This document shows positions 48,293 to 57,321 of a stretch of 64,000 nt of DNA, one piece after another. The DNA is from UBA4421 sp002470275. Its GTDB lineage: Bacteria; Pseudomonadota; Gammaproteobacteria; Pseudomonadales; Azotimanducaceae. Each line of letters begins with the position of its first letter. Within the stretch, counting starts at the first letter, position 1. The DNA is taken from the NCBI GenBank assembly GCA_913052345.1, contig CAJXDR010000006.1, positions 1 through 64,000 on the forward strand. Direction: 5' to 3'. The position numbers and the translations under genes are program-made. Under the pieces are notes generated by a model. That model did not search any database. It worked only from the letters and a program-made list of their open reading frames with translations, and was not told the origin of the DNA.

Positions 48293-49525
48293 TTGAAAGG
48301 ATTTACCACAAAGATCGTTCATGGAGATCGGAGCGATTTGATCGAACATGGGTCCCTCCATAAGCCAGTTCACCACAGCGTGGCCTATGGGTACGAAGAT
48401 GCGCGCGATCTGGCCGCCGTATTTCAGGGTCGACAGTCGGGCTATAGCTACGGCCGACAGGTCAATCCAACCGTTGGGGCACTGGAGAAGAAAATAACCA
48501 GGATGGAAAGCAGTCGCGAAAGCATCTGCTTCGCCACCGGTATGGCGGCCATTGGTTCGTTGATCTTCACCCTGCTGCGCTCTGGGGATCACATGGTGTC
48601 CAGTGCCTACCTGTTTGGTAATACCAATAGTCTCTTTAACAGCTTCGGTCGCAATGGGATCGGAGTGAGCTTTGTGGATGCGACATCAGTGGATGCCGTG
48701 CGCGAAGCGATAAACCCTTCAACGAAGCTTGTCTTTGTCGAAACCATTGCCAACCCGCGGACTCAAGTTGCTGACCTGGACGCGATTGGGGAACTCTGTG
48801 CTGAGCGGGGCCTGCTCTACGCTGTAGATAACACCATGACCTCCCCCTATCTGTTTCAGCCCAAGGACGTGGGTGCCAGCCTCATTATTAACAGTCTTAC
48901 CAAGTATATTGGCGGGCATGGCGCGGCGTTGGGTGGTGCGATCACCGATACCGGTCATTTCGACTGGCGTCACTTTCCCAACATCGACGAGCAATATCGT
49001 GGACCAGACACCGAGCGATGGGGTCTGACTCAGATCAGAAAAAAAGGGTTGCGAGATTTTGGCGCCAGCTTGAGTCCCGATGCGGCCCATCAAATCGCCC
49101 TAGGGTCAGAAACCCTAGCGCTTCGGCTAACGCGTCAAAGCGACAACGCAGGTGCGATGTGCCGTTTTTTACAGGCGCATTCTGCAATCAGGCGGGTTTA
49201 CTATCCTGGACTGGATAATCACCCCCAGCATGAGCGTGCCAGCCGACTGTTTCGTCACTTTGGCGGCCTCTTCAGCTTTGAGCTAGACAGCGCCGTGGAT
49301 ATTTGGGCATTTCTCAATAAGCTGAATATTATCGTCAGCTCCAGTAACTTGGGGGATAATCGTACCCTGGCGATTCCCGTTGCCCATACGATTTATAGCG
49401 AGATGGGGGCGGAAAGGCGGGCGAGCATGGGCATCGACGATAATCTGATTCGCATATCCTCAGGGATCGAGGAACCAGAGGATCTGATCGGTGATCTGAC
49501 TGACGCGCTGTCTCCCTGGTCCTGA
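48293..49525 (+). CDS. Cys/Met-metabolism PLP-dependent enzyme (cystathionine gamma-synthase family)
   Basis: A 410-residue fold-type I enzyme. It has F-T-T-K-I-V-H-G-D-R, the Y-x-R motif (Y-S-Y-G-R-Q-V-N-P-T), F-A-T-G-M-A-A-I, V-D-N-T-M-T-S-P and the PLP lysine in S-L-T-K-Y-I-G-G-H-G. It belongs to the Cys/Met metabolism group; gamma-synthase, gamma-lyase and sulfhydrylase activities cannot be separated by eye. TTG 48293 has AAGGA five bases upstream; TTG 48233 would add 20 basic residues. MetR is encoded 11 kb away, but no direct link is visible. Confidence 0.9.
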   Translation: MKGFTTKIVHGDRSDLIEHGSLHKPVHHSVAYGYEDARDLAAVFQGRQSGYSYGRQVNPTVGALEKKITRMESSRESICFATGMAAIGSLIFTLLRSGDHMVSSAYLFGNTNSLFNSFGRNGIGVSFVDATSVDAVREAINPSTKLVFVETIANPRTQVADLDAIGELCAERGLLYAVDNTMTSPYLFQPKDVGASLIINSLTKYIGGHGAALGGAITDTGHFDWRHFPNIDEQYRGPDTERWGLTQIRKKGLRDFGASLSPDAAHQIALGSETLALRLTRQSDNAGAMCRFLQAHSAIRRVYYPGLDNHPQHERASRLFRHFGGLFSFELDSAVDIWAFLNKLNIIVSSSNLGDNRTLAIPVAHTIYSEMGAERRASMGIDDNLIRISSGIEEPEDLIGDLTDALSPWS

Positions 49526-49593
49526 CTGAAAATAAATGCACCCCGTAATAGGGCTACTGTTAAAGAGAGAGGCACAGTGCGGGATTTAGAACC

Positions 49594-50358
49594 ATGAGTC
49601 GGCTCGACGCTAAGGTGGCCATCATCACGGGCGGTGCAGGGGGAATCGGTATCGCTGCGGCCAGGCGATTTATTGCCGAGGGGGCCGAGGTCTTGCTCGT
49701 GGATATTGATGAAGAGGCATTAATTGAGGTCTGCGAGGGCATCGGCAGCAATCGACTCAGCTATACGGTGGCTGATGTGGCCAGCGTCGAAGATAATAGA
49801 CGGATGGTGGAGGTTGCCGAACAACGCTACGGAGGCGTGGATATTCTGCTCGCCAATGCGGGTATCCTGGGAGACACAGAGACCATTGAGCACTATGACG
49901 TAGCTCGTCTGGATCAAGTTTTAGCGGTAAACATCAAGGGGCCCTTTCTCGGATTGCAGGCGGTGATTCCCGCCATGCGGCGGCGTAAAGGGGGTAGCGT
50001 TGTCATCACCTCTAGCATTGTTGGCGTGAAGGGCGCTGCTAGGCTGGCTCCGTATGTCACCAGTAAACACGCGGTTATGGGCCTCATGAGGTCGGCTGCC
50101 CGCGAGCTCGCCGGGGACGGCATTCGCGTGAACACCGTCAACCCGAGCCAAACGGAAACACGGATGATGCGGTCTCTTGAACAGGGGATGAATCCAGATG
50201 ACCCCCAGCGGGCACAAGCACTAATGACGGCGAACATTCCCCTGCAGCGGTACGGGCAGCCCGAAGATGTCGCGTCGGTGATGCTGTTCCTTGCCAGTGA
50301 CGACGCCAGCTTTATAACAGGCTCTAGCTACATGGCCGACGGCGGAAGCTCGGCTTAA
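49594..50358 (+). CDS. Short-chain dehydrogenase/reductase
   Basis: A 254-residue classical SDR. The nucleotide site T-G-G-A-G-G-I-G (about 11-18), D-I-D at the end of beta2, N-A-G (N-A-G-I-L-G), catalytic Ser in S-S-I-V-G, Y-x-x-x-K (Y-V-T-S-K) and the C-terminal F-I-T-G-S-S-Y-M-A-D-G-G are all intact. The acidic residues after beta2 favour NAD(H). The substrate is unknown. It heads a plus-strand run that includes purC and acyl-CoA genes, but the 69-base gap upstream suggests its own promoter. Confidence 0.92.
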   Translation: MSRLDAKVAIITGGAGGIGIAAARRFIAEGAEVLLVDIDEEALIEVCEGIGSNRLSYTVADVASVEDNRRMVEVAEQRYGGVDILLANAGILGDTETIEHYDVARLDQVLAVNIKGPFLGLQAVIPAMRRRKGGSVVITSSIVGVKGAARLAPYVTSKHAVMGLMRSAARELAGDGIRVNTVNPSQTETRMMRSLEQGMNPDDPQRAQALMTANIPLQRYGQPEDVASVMLFLASDDASFITGSSYMADGGSSA

Positions 50359-50393
50359 ACTAGAGGGACTTGAGATTAAGAGGATGGATATCG

Positions 50394-51317
50394 ATGACCC
50401 AGGCACTGCTTGATACGGCTTTGAGCTTACCTAACCGGCGTTCCGGTAAGGTACGTGACCTTTATGATGTTCAGCTGGCGGATGGCACCGATGCCTTGCT
50501 GATTATTGCCACGGATCGGGTGTCTGCCTTTGATGTGGTCATGCAAAACGGTCTGCCCGGGAGGGGAATTATCCTAACCCAGATCTCAAAATTCTGGTTT
50601 GACCATTTTTCTGACGAGATTAGCCATCACCTGATCAGTACCGATATTCGCGATGTGCCTGGACTGAGTGAGGCTGAATATTCGGCTCTGGCGGGCAGAA
50701 TTATGCTTTGCCGAAAGACCCAGGTGGTCCCCATTGAATGTATCGCTCGGGGGTATATCACGGGCAGCGGCTGGAAGGATTATCAGGTCAGTGGTTCCGT
50801 CTGCGGGATACAGCTCCCTGCTGGCCTGCGCAACAGCGATCGCCTGGCGCAGCCTCTTTTTACACCATCCACCAAGGCGGATGATGGACACGATGAAAAC
50901 ATAAGCGCGGCACAAGGTGCGGATATCGTGGGTGAGGACCTTATGAACTGGCTCGGCGAAAAGACGCTGTTGCTTTACGCCAGTGCCCGGGACTATGCGG
51001 CGGAGCGGGGCATTATCCTCGCTGACACGAAGTTTGAATTCGGGCAGCTGGAAGGACAGCCAGAACCGATCTTGATCGACGAGATATTTACACCGGATAG
51101 CTCGCGCTTTTGGCCGGCAGAAGAATGGGAACCTGGACGCGAGCAAAATAGTTTCGACAAGCAGATTGTTCGCAATTACTTAGAGACGGTAGTGGCTGAG
51201 GGCCAGTGGGATAAATCGTCACCCGGCCCGGCTCTGCCAGACGAAGTGATTGAGCTTAGCCTGGCGCGATATCTAGAAGCCTATCGGCTACTGACCGGCG
51301 AAGAGCTGGCGATCTAG
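50394..51317 (+). CDS. purC: Phosphoribosylaminoimidazole-succinocarboxamide synthase (SAICAR synthase)
   Basis: A 307-residue enzyme of purine synthesis, joining CAIR and aspartate with ATP. Landmarks: R-S-G-K-V-R-D-L-Y-D, T-D-R-V-S-A-F-D-V, E-C-I-A-R-G-Y-I-T-G-S-G-W, I-L-A-D-T-K-F-E-F-G, D-E-I-F-T-P-D-S-S-R-F-W. This is the longer (about 300 residue) type related to yeast ADE1, not the 240-residue E. coli type. ATG 50394 has AGAGG upstream. Confidence 0.97.
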   Translation: MTQALLDTALSLPNRRSGKVRDLYDVQLADGTDALLIIATDRVSAFDVVMQNGLPGRGIILTQISKFWFDHFSDEISHHLISTDIRDVPGLSEAEYSALAGRIMLCRKTQVVPIECIARGYITGSGWKDYQVSGSVCGIQLPAGLRNSDRLAQPLFTPSTKADDGHDENISAAQGADIVGEDLMNWLGEKTLLLYASARDYAAERGIILADTKFEFGQLEGQPEPILIDEIFTPDSSRFWPAEEWEPGREQNSFDKQIVRNYLETVVAEGQWDKSSPGPALPDEVIELSLARYLEAYRLLTGEELAI

Positions 51318-51322
51318 GGTCG

Positions 51323-51679
51323 GTGGACTGGGCGGAATATAAGGTCCTTTGCGATCGGCCAGACTGTTGGTCTCAGCATATGCTGACGGTCTGTATCGCG
51401 CTGCTGGCACCCTGCGATCAAGGGCCGCTGGTGGCAAAGCTTCGCAAGACGCTGGCTGGAACCCCACTCCCCCGACCGCGAGACCACAGAGGGCCAAAAG
51501 AAACCTACATGTATTGGCTTGGTTTAACGCTGTGCGATGCTAGGGCGATGCATCAGAGCTTGGGTCGCGCTGCCGATGAGCTGCTCAGAGCGGGTCAGGA
51601 TGCTGGGCTTCGCGCCCATCTCGCGGCCTGTGCAGAGCTGGTTCACTTCTTAGAGCGCGGGAAACAAACCTATCCATGA
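51323..51679 (+). CDS. Conserved-looking hypothetical protein between purC and biotin carboxylase
   Basis: A 118-residue soluble helical protein, GTG start, beginning five bases after the purC stop codon and overlapping the next start by four bases (ATGA). It is Leu/Ala/Arg-rich with several cysteines (C-D-R-P-D-C-W, L-T-V-C-I-A, T-L-C-D, A-A-C-A). It has no M-K-M biotin site, so it is not the missing biotin carrier of the carboxylase. The tight packing suggests a role linked to one of its neighbours, but no function can be given. Confidence 0.6.
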   Translation: MDWAEYKVLCDRPDCWSQHMLTVCIALLAPCDQGPLVAKLRKTLAGTPLPRPRDHRGPKETYMYWLGLTLCDARAMHQSLGRAADELLRAGQDAGLRAHLAACAELVHFLERGKQTYP

Positions 51680-53025
51680 GTGCTCCTTCAATCAGCCGGG
51701 TGCTGGTGGCGAATCGGGGTGCCATTGCCCGACGCGTGATTCGAGCCTGTCATGCCATGGGTATCGAAACCGTTGCCGTTTTCTCAGAGGCGGATGCTCA
51801 GGCGCCTCATATTGACGAAGCCACCCAGGCCTATCCCCTGGCAGGGTTTTCGGCCAGCGACAGCTATCTCGATCAGGATCAGCTTTTTCAGATCGCGCGA
51901 CAGAGCGGCGCCGACGCCGTTCATCCTGGCTATGGTTTTTTAGCCGAGAACGTTGAGTTTGCGGAACGGGTGGTCGCGGAGGACAAGATTTTTATTGGTC
52001 CCCAAGCGCGCTGGCTGGGTCTCATGGGAGACAAGGTGAGTGCGCGAGAGATGATGTCCGCCGCCGGATTCCCGGTTTTTCCTGGCAGCGCACTGATCTC
52101 CGACCTGGATCAAGCACCGGCTCAGGCGCTGGCGCTGGGATATCCGCTCATGGTTAAGCCCGTTGCGGGCGGCGGGGGCATGGGCATGCGCGTCGTGGCG
52201 AGCGAAGCCGAGCTACTGGCTGCCATTGGCGAGGCGACCGCCATTGCCAAGTCCGCCTTTGCGTCGGCGGGCGTTTACCTAGAAAAATGGGTCTCTAATC
52301 CTCGGCATATCGAGTATCAGATTGTGGCGGACAATCATGGCCACGCCATTCACCTCTTTGAGCGCGACTGCTCGGTCCAGCGACGGCATCAGAAGCTCAT
52401 AGAGGAAAGTCCGGCCCCCGGGATTGATCCGGGGCAATTGCTCCACATTGCGAATCAAGCGTCCCAAGTGTGTGAGCAGCTCGGCTATAACAACGTCGGA
52501 ACGGTTGAAACACTCATGGATACCCAAGGCATCTCTGGTTTCCTTGAGATGAATACCCGCATCCAGGTAGAACATGGCGTTACAGAGGCTGTCACCGGGG
52601 TCGACCTCGTGCAGATGCAGATTGCGATGGCCCAGGGGGAGGCACTCCCTGCACAGCCGGAGCGCCAAGGGCACGCGCTGGAGGTTAGGCTTTATGCTGA
52701 GGACTCACTCACCCAGCGTCCCTCCACCGGGTTGCTGACCACCTTTCGGCCACCGAGGCTGCAGGGCGTTCGAATCGAGACGGGATATCGTGAGGGCCAG
52801 CAGGTTTCTCCTTTTTACGACGGATTGCTGGCCAAGATCATTGCCAGCGGTGGGTCTCGCCATCAGGCGATTGGGCGGGCAAAGGTTGCGCTAAAGGCTT
52901 TTAAGGTCGTTGGGGTGTCGACTAATGCCGAGCTGCTGGATCGCATCCTGAGCCACGAAGAGTTTCTGGCCGGCCGGGTGGATACCGGCATGCTCGCACG
53001 CATTATTGGCGTACCGTCGCTTTAA
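51676..53025 (+). CDS. Biotin carboxylase subunit of an acyl-CoA carboxylase
   Basis: A 449-residue ATP-grasp protein with S-R-V-L-V-A-N-R-G-A-I-A-R-R-V-I-R, H-P-G-Y-G-F-L-A-E-N, K-P-V-A-G-G-G-G-M-G-M-R-V and E-R-D-C-S-V-Q-R-R-H-Q-K, followed by E-M-N-T-R-I-Q-V-E-H-G-V-T-E. The size equals a free AccC; there is no biotinyl domain at the C-terminus. It would carboxylate biotin on a separate carrier. With the carboxyltransferase gene at 53981 it should form a propionyl-, methylcrotonyl- or other acyl-CoA carboxylase. No carrier gene is present between them. Confidence 0.95.
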   Translation: MSAPSISRVLVANRGAIARRVIRACHAMGIETVAVFSEADAQAPHIDEATQAYPLAGFSASDSYLDQDQLFQIARQSGADAVHPGYGFLAENVEFAERVVAEDKIFIGPQARWLGLMGDKVSAREMMSAAGFPVFPGSALISDLDQAPAQALALGYPLMVKPVAGGGGMGMRVVASEAELLAAIGEATAIAKSAFASAGVYLEKWVSNPRHIEYQIVADNHGHAIHLFERDCSVQRRHQKLIEESPAPGIDPGQLLHIANQASQVCEQLGYNNVGTVETLMDTQGISGFLEMNTRIQVEHGVTEAVTGVDLVQMQIAMAQGEALPAQPERQGHALEVRLYAEDSLTQRPSTGLLTTFRPPRLQGVRIETGYREGQQVSPFYDGLLAKIIASGGSRHQAIGRAKVALKAFKVVGVSTNAELLDRILSHEEFLAGRVDTGMLARIIGVPSL

Positions 53026-53143
53026 GGTCGGTCCAAGCGGGTCGGGTGAAGAGCGCATGGCGGCGATCAGGGTGCTATATTGTCGTGGTCCGATCTGAGA
53101 TCAAACCCGGGTTAGCCACGGCGTAAACGAGGAGGGAGAAACC

Positions 53144-53971
53144 GTGTCAGAAGAATTAGTCACCATCGACATACGCGACGGTGTTGCTGACGTTCGCCTT
53201 AACAGAGAACAAAAATATAATGCGCTGAGCCCAGAGATGTTCACGGCGATTATCGAGGCTGGAGAAAGCCTGGCCCTGGCCAAGGATGTTCGAGCGGTTG
53301 TTTTGTCCGGCAACGGCAAGGGGTTTTGTGCAGGCCTGGACATGGCGAGCTTCGCCGCCATGGCGGATCAGGACACGGGGGAGGAGCGCGACCCAACCCA
53401 GACCCTGTTGAGCCGGGATAATCGGCCTGAGAATTTTGCCCAGCGTCCGGCCATGGTCTGGAAACAGCTGCCTATGCCCGTGATTGCTGCACTGCATGGA
53501 GTGGTCTTTGGCGGCGGGGCACAGGTAGCCTTGGGTGCTGATATTCGGATCGCAGCCCCCGACCTGCAAATGTCGATCATGGAAATCAAATGGGGCCTGG
53601 TGCCTGATATGAGCATCACCCAAACTTTACGAGACCTCGTCCCCTTGGATGTGGCCAAGGAACTGACGTTTACCGGGAAAATATTCGATGGCCAGCAAGC
53701 GGCTGCCCTGGGCTTGGTTACACGAGTTGCCGACGATCCCTACGCGGAGGCGATGCAGCTGGCGCGTGACATTGCCGATAAATCCCCTGACGCCATCAGA
53801 GCGGCAAAGACCCTCTTTGAGGAGGCCTGGCACGCGGATTCGCGAACGGGACTTGAGCTTGAGGCCTCCCTCCAGGGCGGCTTGATCGGGAGTTCGAATC
53901 AACTGGAGGCGGTGGCGGCAAACTTCGAAAAGCGGGCACCCGCTTTCGATGACAGCGCGGCCTCCGGGTAG
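53144..53971 (+). CDS. Enoyl-CoA hydratase/isomerase (crotonase) family protein
   Basis: A 275-residue crotonase. The CoA/oxyanion segments are V-L-S-G-N-G-K-G-F-C-A-G-L-D-M and A-A-L-H-G-V-V-F-G-G-G-A-Q-V-A-L-G-A-D-I-R-I-A. The first catalytic Glu position is occupied by Gln (G-G-G-A-Q-V) and the second helix reads M-E-I-K-W-G-L-V-P-D, the E-x-x-x-G-L-V-P-D pattern with an acidic residue retained. The loss of one acid suggests isomerase- or hydratase-like variants. GTG start with GGAGGGAGAAACC upstream; 118 bases after the biotin carboxylase. Confidence 0.92.
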   Translation: MSEELVTIDIRDGVADVRLNREQKYNALSPEMFTAIIEAGESLALAKDVRAVVLSGNGKGFCAGLDMASFAAMADQDTGEERDPTQTLLSRDNRPENFAQRPAMVWKQLPMPVIAALHGVVFGGGAQVALGADIRIAAPDLQMSIMEIKWGLVPDMSITQTLRDLVPLDVAKELTFTGKIFDGQQAAALGLVTRVADDPYAEAMQLARDIADKSPDAIRAAKTLFEEAWHADSRTGLELEASLQGGLIGSSNQLEAVAANFEKRAPAFDDSAASG

Positions 53972-53980
53972 GCTGGATCA

Positions 53981-55534
53981 ATGAGCTGGGAAAATGAGGT
54001 CAAGGAACTAGAGCGCAGGCGCTATCTTGCCAAGCAGCAGGGTGGCGAGGCGGGTATTGCGAAACAACATGCCCGGGGTCGACTGACCATTCGGGAACGC
54101 ATCGACGTGCTGCTCGATGAGGGCTCCTTTAAAGAGCACGGTCGTGCGACGGCCAGCCCCGTTTACGACGATGACGGCCAGCTGGAAGAGTATGTGCCGG
54201 CCAACTACATCGTGGGTTTTGGCGAGATAGACGCCCGTCGGGTCACCATTGGCGGTGAGGACTTTACCCTAAAGGGGGGGTCTCCAAATGCGGCAGGGTT
54301 GCGAAAAAGCGTTTATGCAGAGCACTTGGCCGTTCAGTATAAAACGCCCCTGGTGCGTCTGTTAGAGGGTGGGGGCGGCAGCGTCCGAGGCAGTGGCAAC
54401 AAGGGCGGCACGGTGGGTGAGCCGGTGTTTGCTGAACCGCGTTTTAAAATCATTGCGGATGCCATGGGAGAAGTCCCCGTGGTGTCTGCGGCCCTAGGGG
54501 CCGTGGCTGGCTTTCCTGCTGGCCGCCTGGTGGCGGCTCATTTTTCCGTCATGACTGAACATACGTCCCAGGTGATGATTGGCGGGCCGGCCTTGGTAGA
54601 GCGCGCGCTTGGCGTGCGCTTATCCAAAGAGGAGCTGGGGGGCGCTGGCGTCCACCTGCACAGCGGCATCGTGGATAACCTGGCGGTAGATGAATACGAC
54701 GCCATGGCCCAGATTCGGCGTTTCCTGAGTTATTTGCCTAGCCATGTGAACCAGCGTGCACCGCGCATCGACTGCGATGACCCCGTTGATCGAATCGAAC
54801 AGGGACTGCTCACGGCGATACCTCGTGACAGCAACGCTGGATTCGATATGCGAGCCATCCTGGATCAGATATTGGATAAGGATAGCTTTTTTGAAATGGC
54901 GCCTTATTTTGGCCCCAGCCAGATTTTTGGGTTGGCCAGGCTCAATGGGCAGCCCGTGGGCGTGCTCGCGAACGATTGCATGCACTATGCAGGCGCGATG
55001 ACCGCGGCCGCTGCCCAAAAGTACCGACGCTTTGTGGAGATGTGCGATACCTTCCACCTTCCCGTGGTTAACTTTGTTGATCAACCGGGTTTTATGATCG
55101 GTCCTGAATCCGAGGCTGACGGAACCATTCGCTATGGCATGGCCGCTGTTGCTGCTGCCGCGCAGGCTAGCGTGCCCTGGGCAGTGATCCAGGTGCACAA
55201 AGGGTTCGGGGTCGCCACTGCCGCACACTATGCGCCCGGCGCTTACATATTGGCATGGCCTTCCGTAGAATCGGGTCCCCTGCCGGTGGAGGGCGGTGTC
55301 GCCGTTGCCTTTCACCGAGAGATTGCGGCATCTCCTGACCCGGAAGCAAAGCGAGCGGAGTTGGAGCAACGGCTTCGCGAATCGCGGTCGCCCTTTCCTC
55401 GCGCAGAGTCTTTCGCGGTCCATGAACTGATCGACCCAAGGGAGACACGGCCCGTTTTATGTGACTGGATCGAGTGGATTCAGCCGCAGCTAGATCAACT
55501 GCTTGGCACAGTCAAATTTCCGGTCCGGCCTTAG
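53981..55534 (+). CDS. Acyl-CoA carboxylase carboxyltransferase subunit (PccB/MccB-like)
   Basis: A 517-residue carboxyltransferase with two crotonase-like halves. Typical features are A-R-G-R-L-T-I-R-E-R-I-D-V-L-L-D-E-G-S-F, V-R-L-L-E-G-G-G-G-S-V-R-G-S-G, L-S-K-E-E-L-G-G-A, F-V-D-Q-P-G-F-M-I-G, and K-G-F-G-V-A-T. It transfers CO2 from biotin to an acyl-CoA such as propionyl- or methylcrotonyl-CoA. It starts nine bases after the crotonase stop codon. Neighbouring biotin carboxylase, crotonase and SDR genes suggest a degradation module. Confidence 0.94.
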   Translation: MSWENEVKELERRRYLAKQQGGEAGIAKQHARGRLTIRERIDVLLDEGSFKEHGRATASPVYDDDGQLEEYVPANYIVGFGEIDARRVTIGGEDFTLKGGSPNAAGLRKSVYAEHLAVQYKTPLVRLLEGGGGSVRGSGNKGGTVGEPVFAEPRFKIIADAMGEVPVVSAALGAVAGFPAGRLVAAHFSVMTEHTSQVMIGGPALVERALGVRLSKEELGGAGVHLHSGIVDNLAVDEYDAMAQIRRFLSYLPSHVNQRAPRIDCDDPVDRIEQGLLTAIPRDSNAGFDMRAILDQILDKDSFFEMAPYFGPSQIFGLARLNGQPVGVLANDCMHYAGAMTAAAAQKYRRFVEMCDTFHLPVVNFVDQPGFMIGPESEADGTIRYGMAAVAAAAQASVPWAVIQVHKGFGVATAAHYAPGAYILAWPSVESGPLPVEGGVAVAFHREIAASPDPEAKRAELEQRLRESRSPFPRAESFAVHELIDPRETRPVLCDWIEWIQPQLDQLLGTVKFPVRP

Positions 55535-55563
55535 CCGGGGCAAACAATGAAGTGGAGAACAAT

Positions 55564-56436
55564 ATGTCAATTTCCTTTGCGGATCAGGTAGCCATCGTTA
55601 CCGGTGCGGGCGGCGGTCTTGGGCGCTGCCATGCTCTGGAGTTAGCCAAGAGAGGGGCGAAAGTCGTGATTAACGACTTGGGCAGCACTATGGACGGCAG
55701 CGGAGGTTCCTCTGAAGCGGCCGAGAGCGTTGTAGCGGAAATAAAAGCCATGGGCGGAGAAGCCATTGCCAACGGCGGTTCTGTTTCCGATCGTCAGGGC
55801 GCAAAGAGCATGGTTGACGATGCCATGAATGCTTGGGGTCGAGTCGATATTCTAATTAACAATGCGGGCATTCTTCGCGATAGGTCCTTTGCCAAGATGA
55901 CGCTAGACGATTTCGATATGGTCATAAACGTACATTTGATGGGGGCCGCGTATTGCGCCCATGCCGTTTGGCCCATCATGCGCGAGCAGAATTATGGCCG
56001 CATTCTCATGACCACCTCTCCAACGGGGCTGTATGGGAACTTTGGCCAGGTCAATTATGGCGCCGCAAAGCTGGGTCAGGTTGGCTTGATGCACAGCCTG
56101 AAGATCGAGGGCGCGAAGAACAACATTCACACCAATACCATTGCACCGGTTGCCGCCACTCGAATGACGGAAGGCATCATGCCAGAGTCGATTCTCGAAA
56201 AATTGGGCCCAGAGTTGGTCACTCCAGCAGCTATTTTTTTGGTCAGCGAAGAAGCGCCCAATGGCGTTATTATGCAGGCTCAGGGCGGTCAATTCAGTCT
56301 GGCTTGCGTGGTTGAAAATCAGGGCGTCCGCCTGGACGCGGACGCTACCGCAGAGGATATCGCCGCCAACTATGAGGCCATTGTTGATATGCAGGAAGTT
56401 AAGCCTCGCGGCATGTTGCAGCTGAATGCACTGTAG
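55564..56436 (+). CDS. SDR dehydrogenase similar to the multifunctional enzyme type 2 (HSD17B4) hydroxyacyl-CoA dehydrogenase domain
   Basis: A 290-residue SDR with T-G-A-G-G-G-L-G-R at the nucleotide site, V-V-I-N-D-L-G, N-N-A-G-I-L-R-D-R-S-F, catalytic Ser in T-T-S-P-T-G, Y-G-A-A-K and N-T-I-A-P-V-A-A-T-R-M-T. The D-R-S-F and N-D-L-G segments are typical of peroxisomal MFE-2-like 3-hydroxyacyl-CoA dehydrogenases. That role fits the carboxylase and crotonase genes just upstream (30-base gap). ATG 55564 follows GTGGAG. Confidence 0.9.
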   Translation: MSISFADQVAIVTGAGGGLGRCHALELAKRGAKVVINDLGSTMDGSGGSSEAAESVVAEIKAMGGEAIANGGSVSDRQGAKSMVDDAMNAWGRVDILINNAGILRDRSFAKMTLDDFDMVINVHLMGAAYCAHAVWPIMREQNYGRILMTTSPTGLYGNFGQVNYGAAKLGQVGLMHSLKIEGAKNNIHTNTIAPVAATRMTEGIMPESILEKLGPELVTPAAIFLVSEEAPNGVIMQAQGGQFSLACVVENQGVRLDADATAEDIAANYEAIVDMQEVKPRGMLQLNAL

Positions 56437-56473
56437 TGCGGCTTGACACCAATAAGGCTAATTGGAGCGTAGC

Positions 56474-56656
56474 GTGGCAGCAGTCATCCTTTCCTTCGTG
56501 TTAACGCTCTTGCTGGCTGGCAGCACGTGGCTGATATTCGGCAGTCGCCTAAGCCTGACCGAGGCGGGTGAAATGAACGACCTGGCTAACTTAGGGGCCT
56601 ATGGCCTGACCTGGCTTCCCATTGCCTTCGTTGTGGTTTTTTTTGGTATTGGCTGA
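56474..56656 (+). CDS. Small two-helix membrane protein
   Basis: A 60-residue protein with two hydrophobic helices (about 2-22 and 39-58) separated by a short acidic loop. GTG 56474 follows GGAG by six bases; TTG 56462 is an alternative. I do not recognise it. It lies between the SDR (38-base gap) and the methyltransferase gene (25-base gap). Confidence 0.55.
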   Translation: MAAVILSFVLTLLLAGSTWLIFGSRLSLTEAGEMNDLANLGAYGLTWLPIAFVVVFFGIG

Positions 56657-56681
56657 TGGCGAAGAAGTTGACCGACTCGTT

Positions 56682-57293
56682 ATGCGCCTGCCGTTAAACC
56701 CAGATCTGGTTAGGGGGTTTCTCGACCCAGATGAGGGGGCTTGTTTATATGAACATGCCCTGGCGTGCGCGGCGCTGGGGCCTTGCCTCGAGGTGGGTTC
56801 CTATTGCGGTAAGTCCACGCTGTATCTGGGCACAGCCATGCGAGACGCTGGGGGTCAGATGATTGCCCTGGACCATCATCGCGGTTCAGAGGAGCACCAA
56901 GAAGGGGAGGCCTATCACGACCCCGAGCTGTTTGATGCCAAGGTCGGTCTCATGGATACCCTGCCTGCGCTCAGAGCAACCCTTGCAGCCGCCAAGCTCG
57001 AACCCTTCGTCATCCCGGTAGTCACCACCAGTGCGCTGGCAGGTCAAGCATTTAGCATGCGCTTAAGCATGGTTTTTATTGACGGTGGACACAGCCTTGA
57101 CGCGGCCGTGACGGACTATCGAACCTGGGCGCCGCGCATTGTGGAGGGTGGGATTTTAGCGATACACGATATCTTTCCAGACCCGGCCGATGGCGGTCAG
57201 GCGCCGTATCATATTTATCAGCAAGCCTTGGCGTCAGGGCTCTTTGAGCAAGTTGAGATGCGGCGTACTCTGGCTATTTTACGGCGTCTTTAG
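56682..57293 (+). CDS. Class I SAM-dependent methyltransferase (Methyltransf_24 type)
   Basis: A 203-residue protein with the Rossmann-like SAM fold: C-L-E-V-G-S-Y-C-G-K-S-T-L-Y-L-G (motif I), M-I-A-L-D-H-H-R-G-S, then M-V-F-I-D-G-G-H-S-L-D-A (motif like the D-G-x-H of Methyltransf_24) and G-G-I-L-A-I-H-D-I-F-P. The substrate is unknown; such proteins often accompany glycan or polysaccharide loci. The start is uncertain: ATG 56682 has no clear ribosome-binding site and the frame is open back to 56622. It converges on the glycosyltransferase operon, which contains another methyltransferase. Confidence 0.85.
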   Translation: MRLPLNPDLVRGFLDPDEGACLYEHALACAALGPCLEVGSYCGKSTLYLGTAMRDAGGQMIALDHHRGSEEHQEGEAYHDPELFDAKVGLMDTLPALRATLAAAKLEPFVIPVVTTSALAGQAFSMRLSMVFIDGGHSLDAAVTDYRTWAPRIVEGGILAIHDIFPDPADGGQAPYHIYQQALASGLFEQVEMRRTLAILRRL

Positions 57294-57321
57294 AGTTCCA
57301 CCCGGCTAAAGGCTTGCGTCG

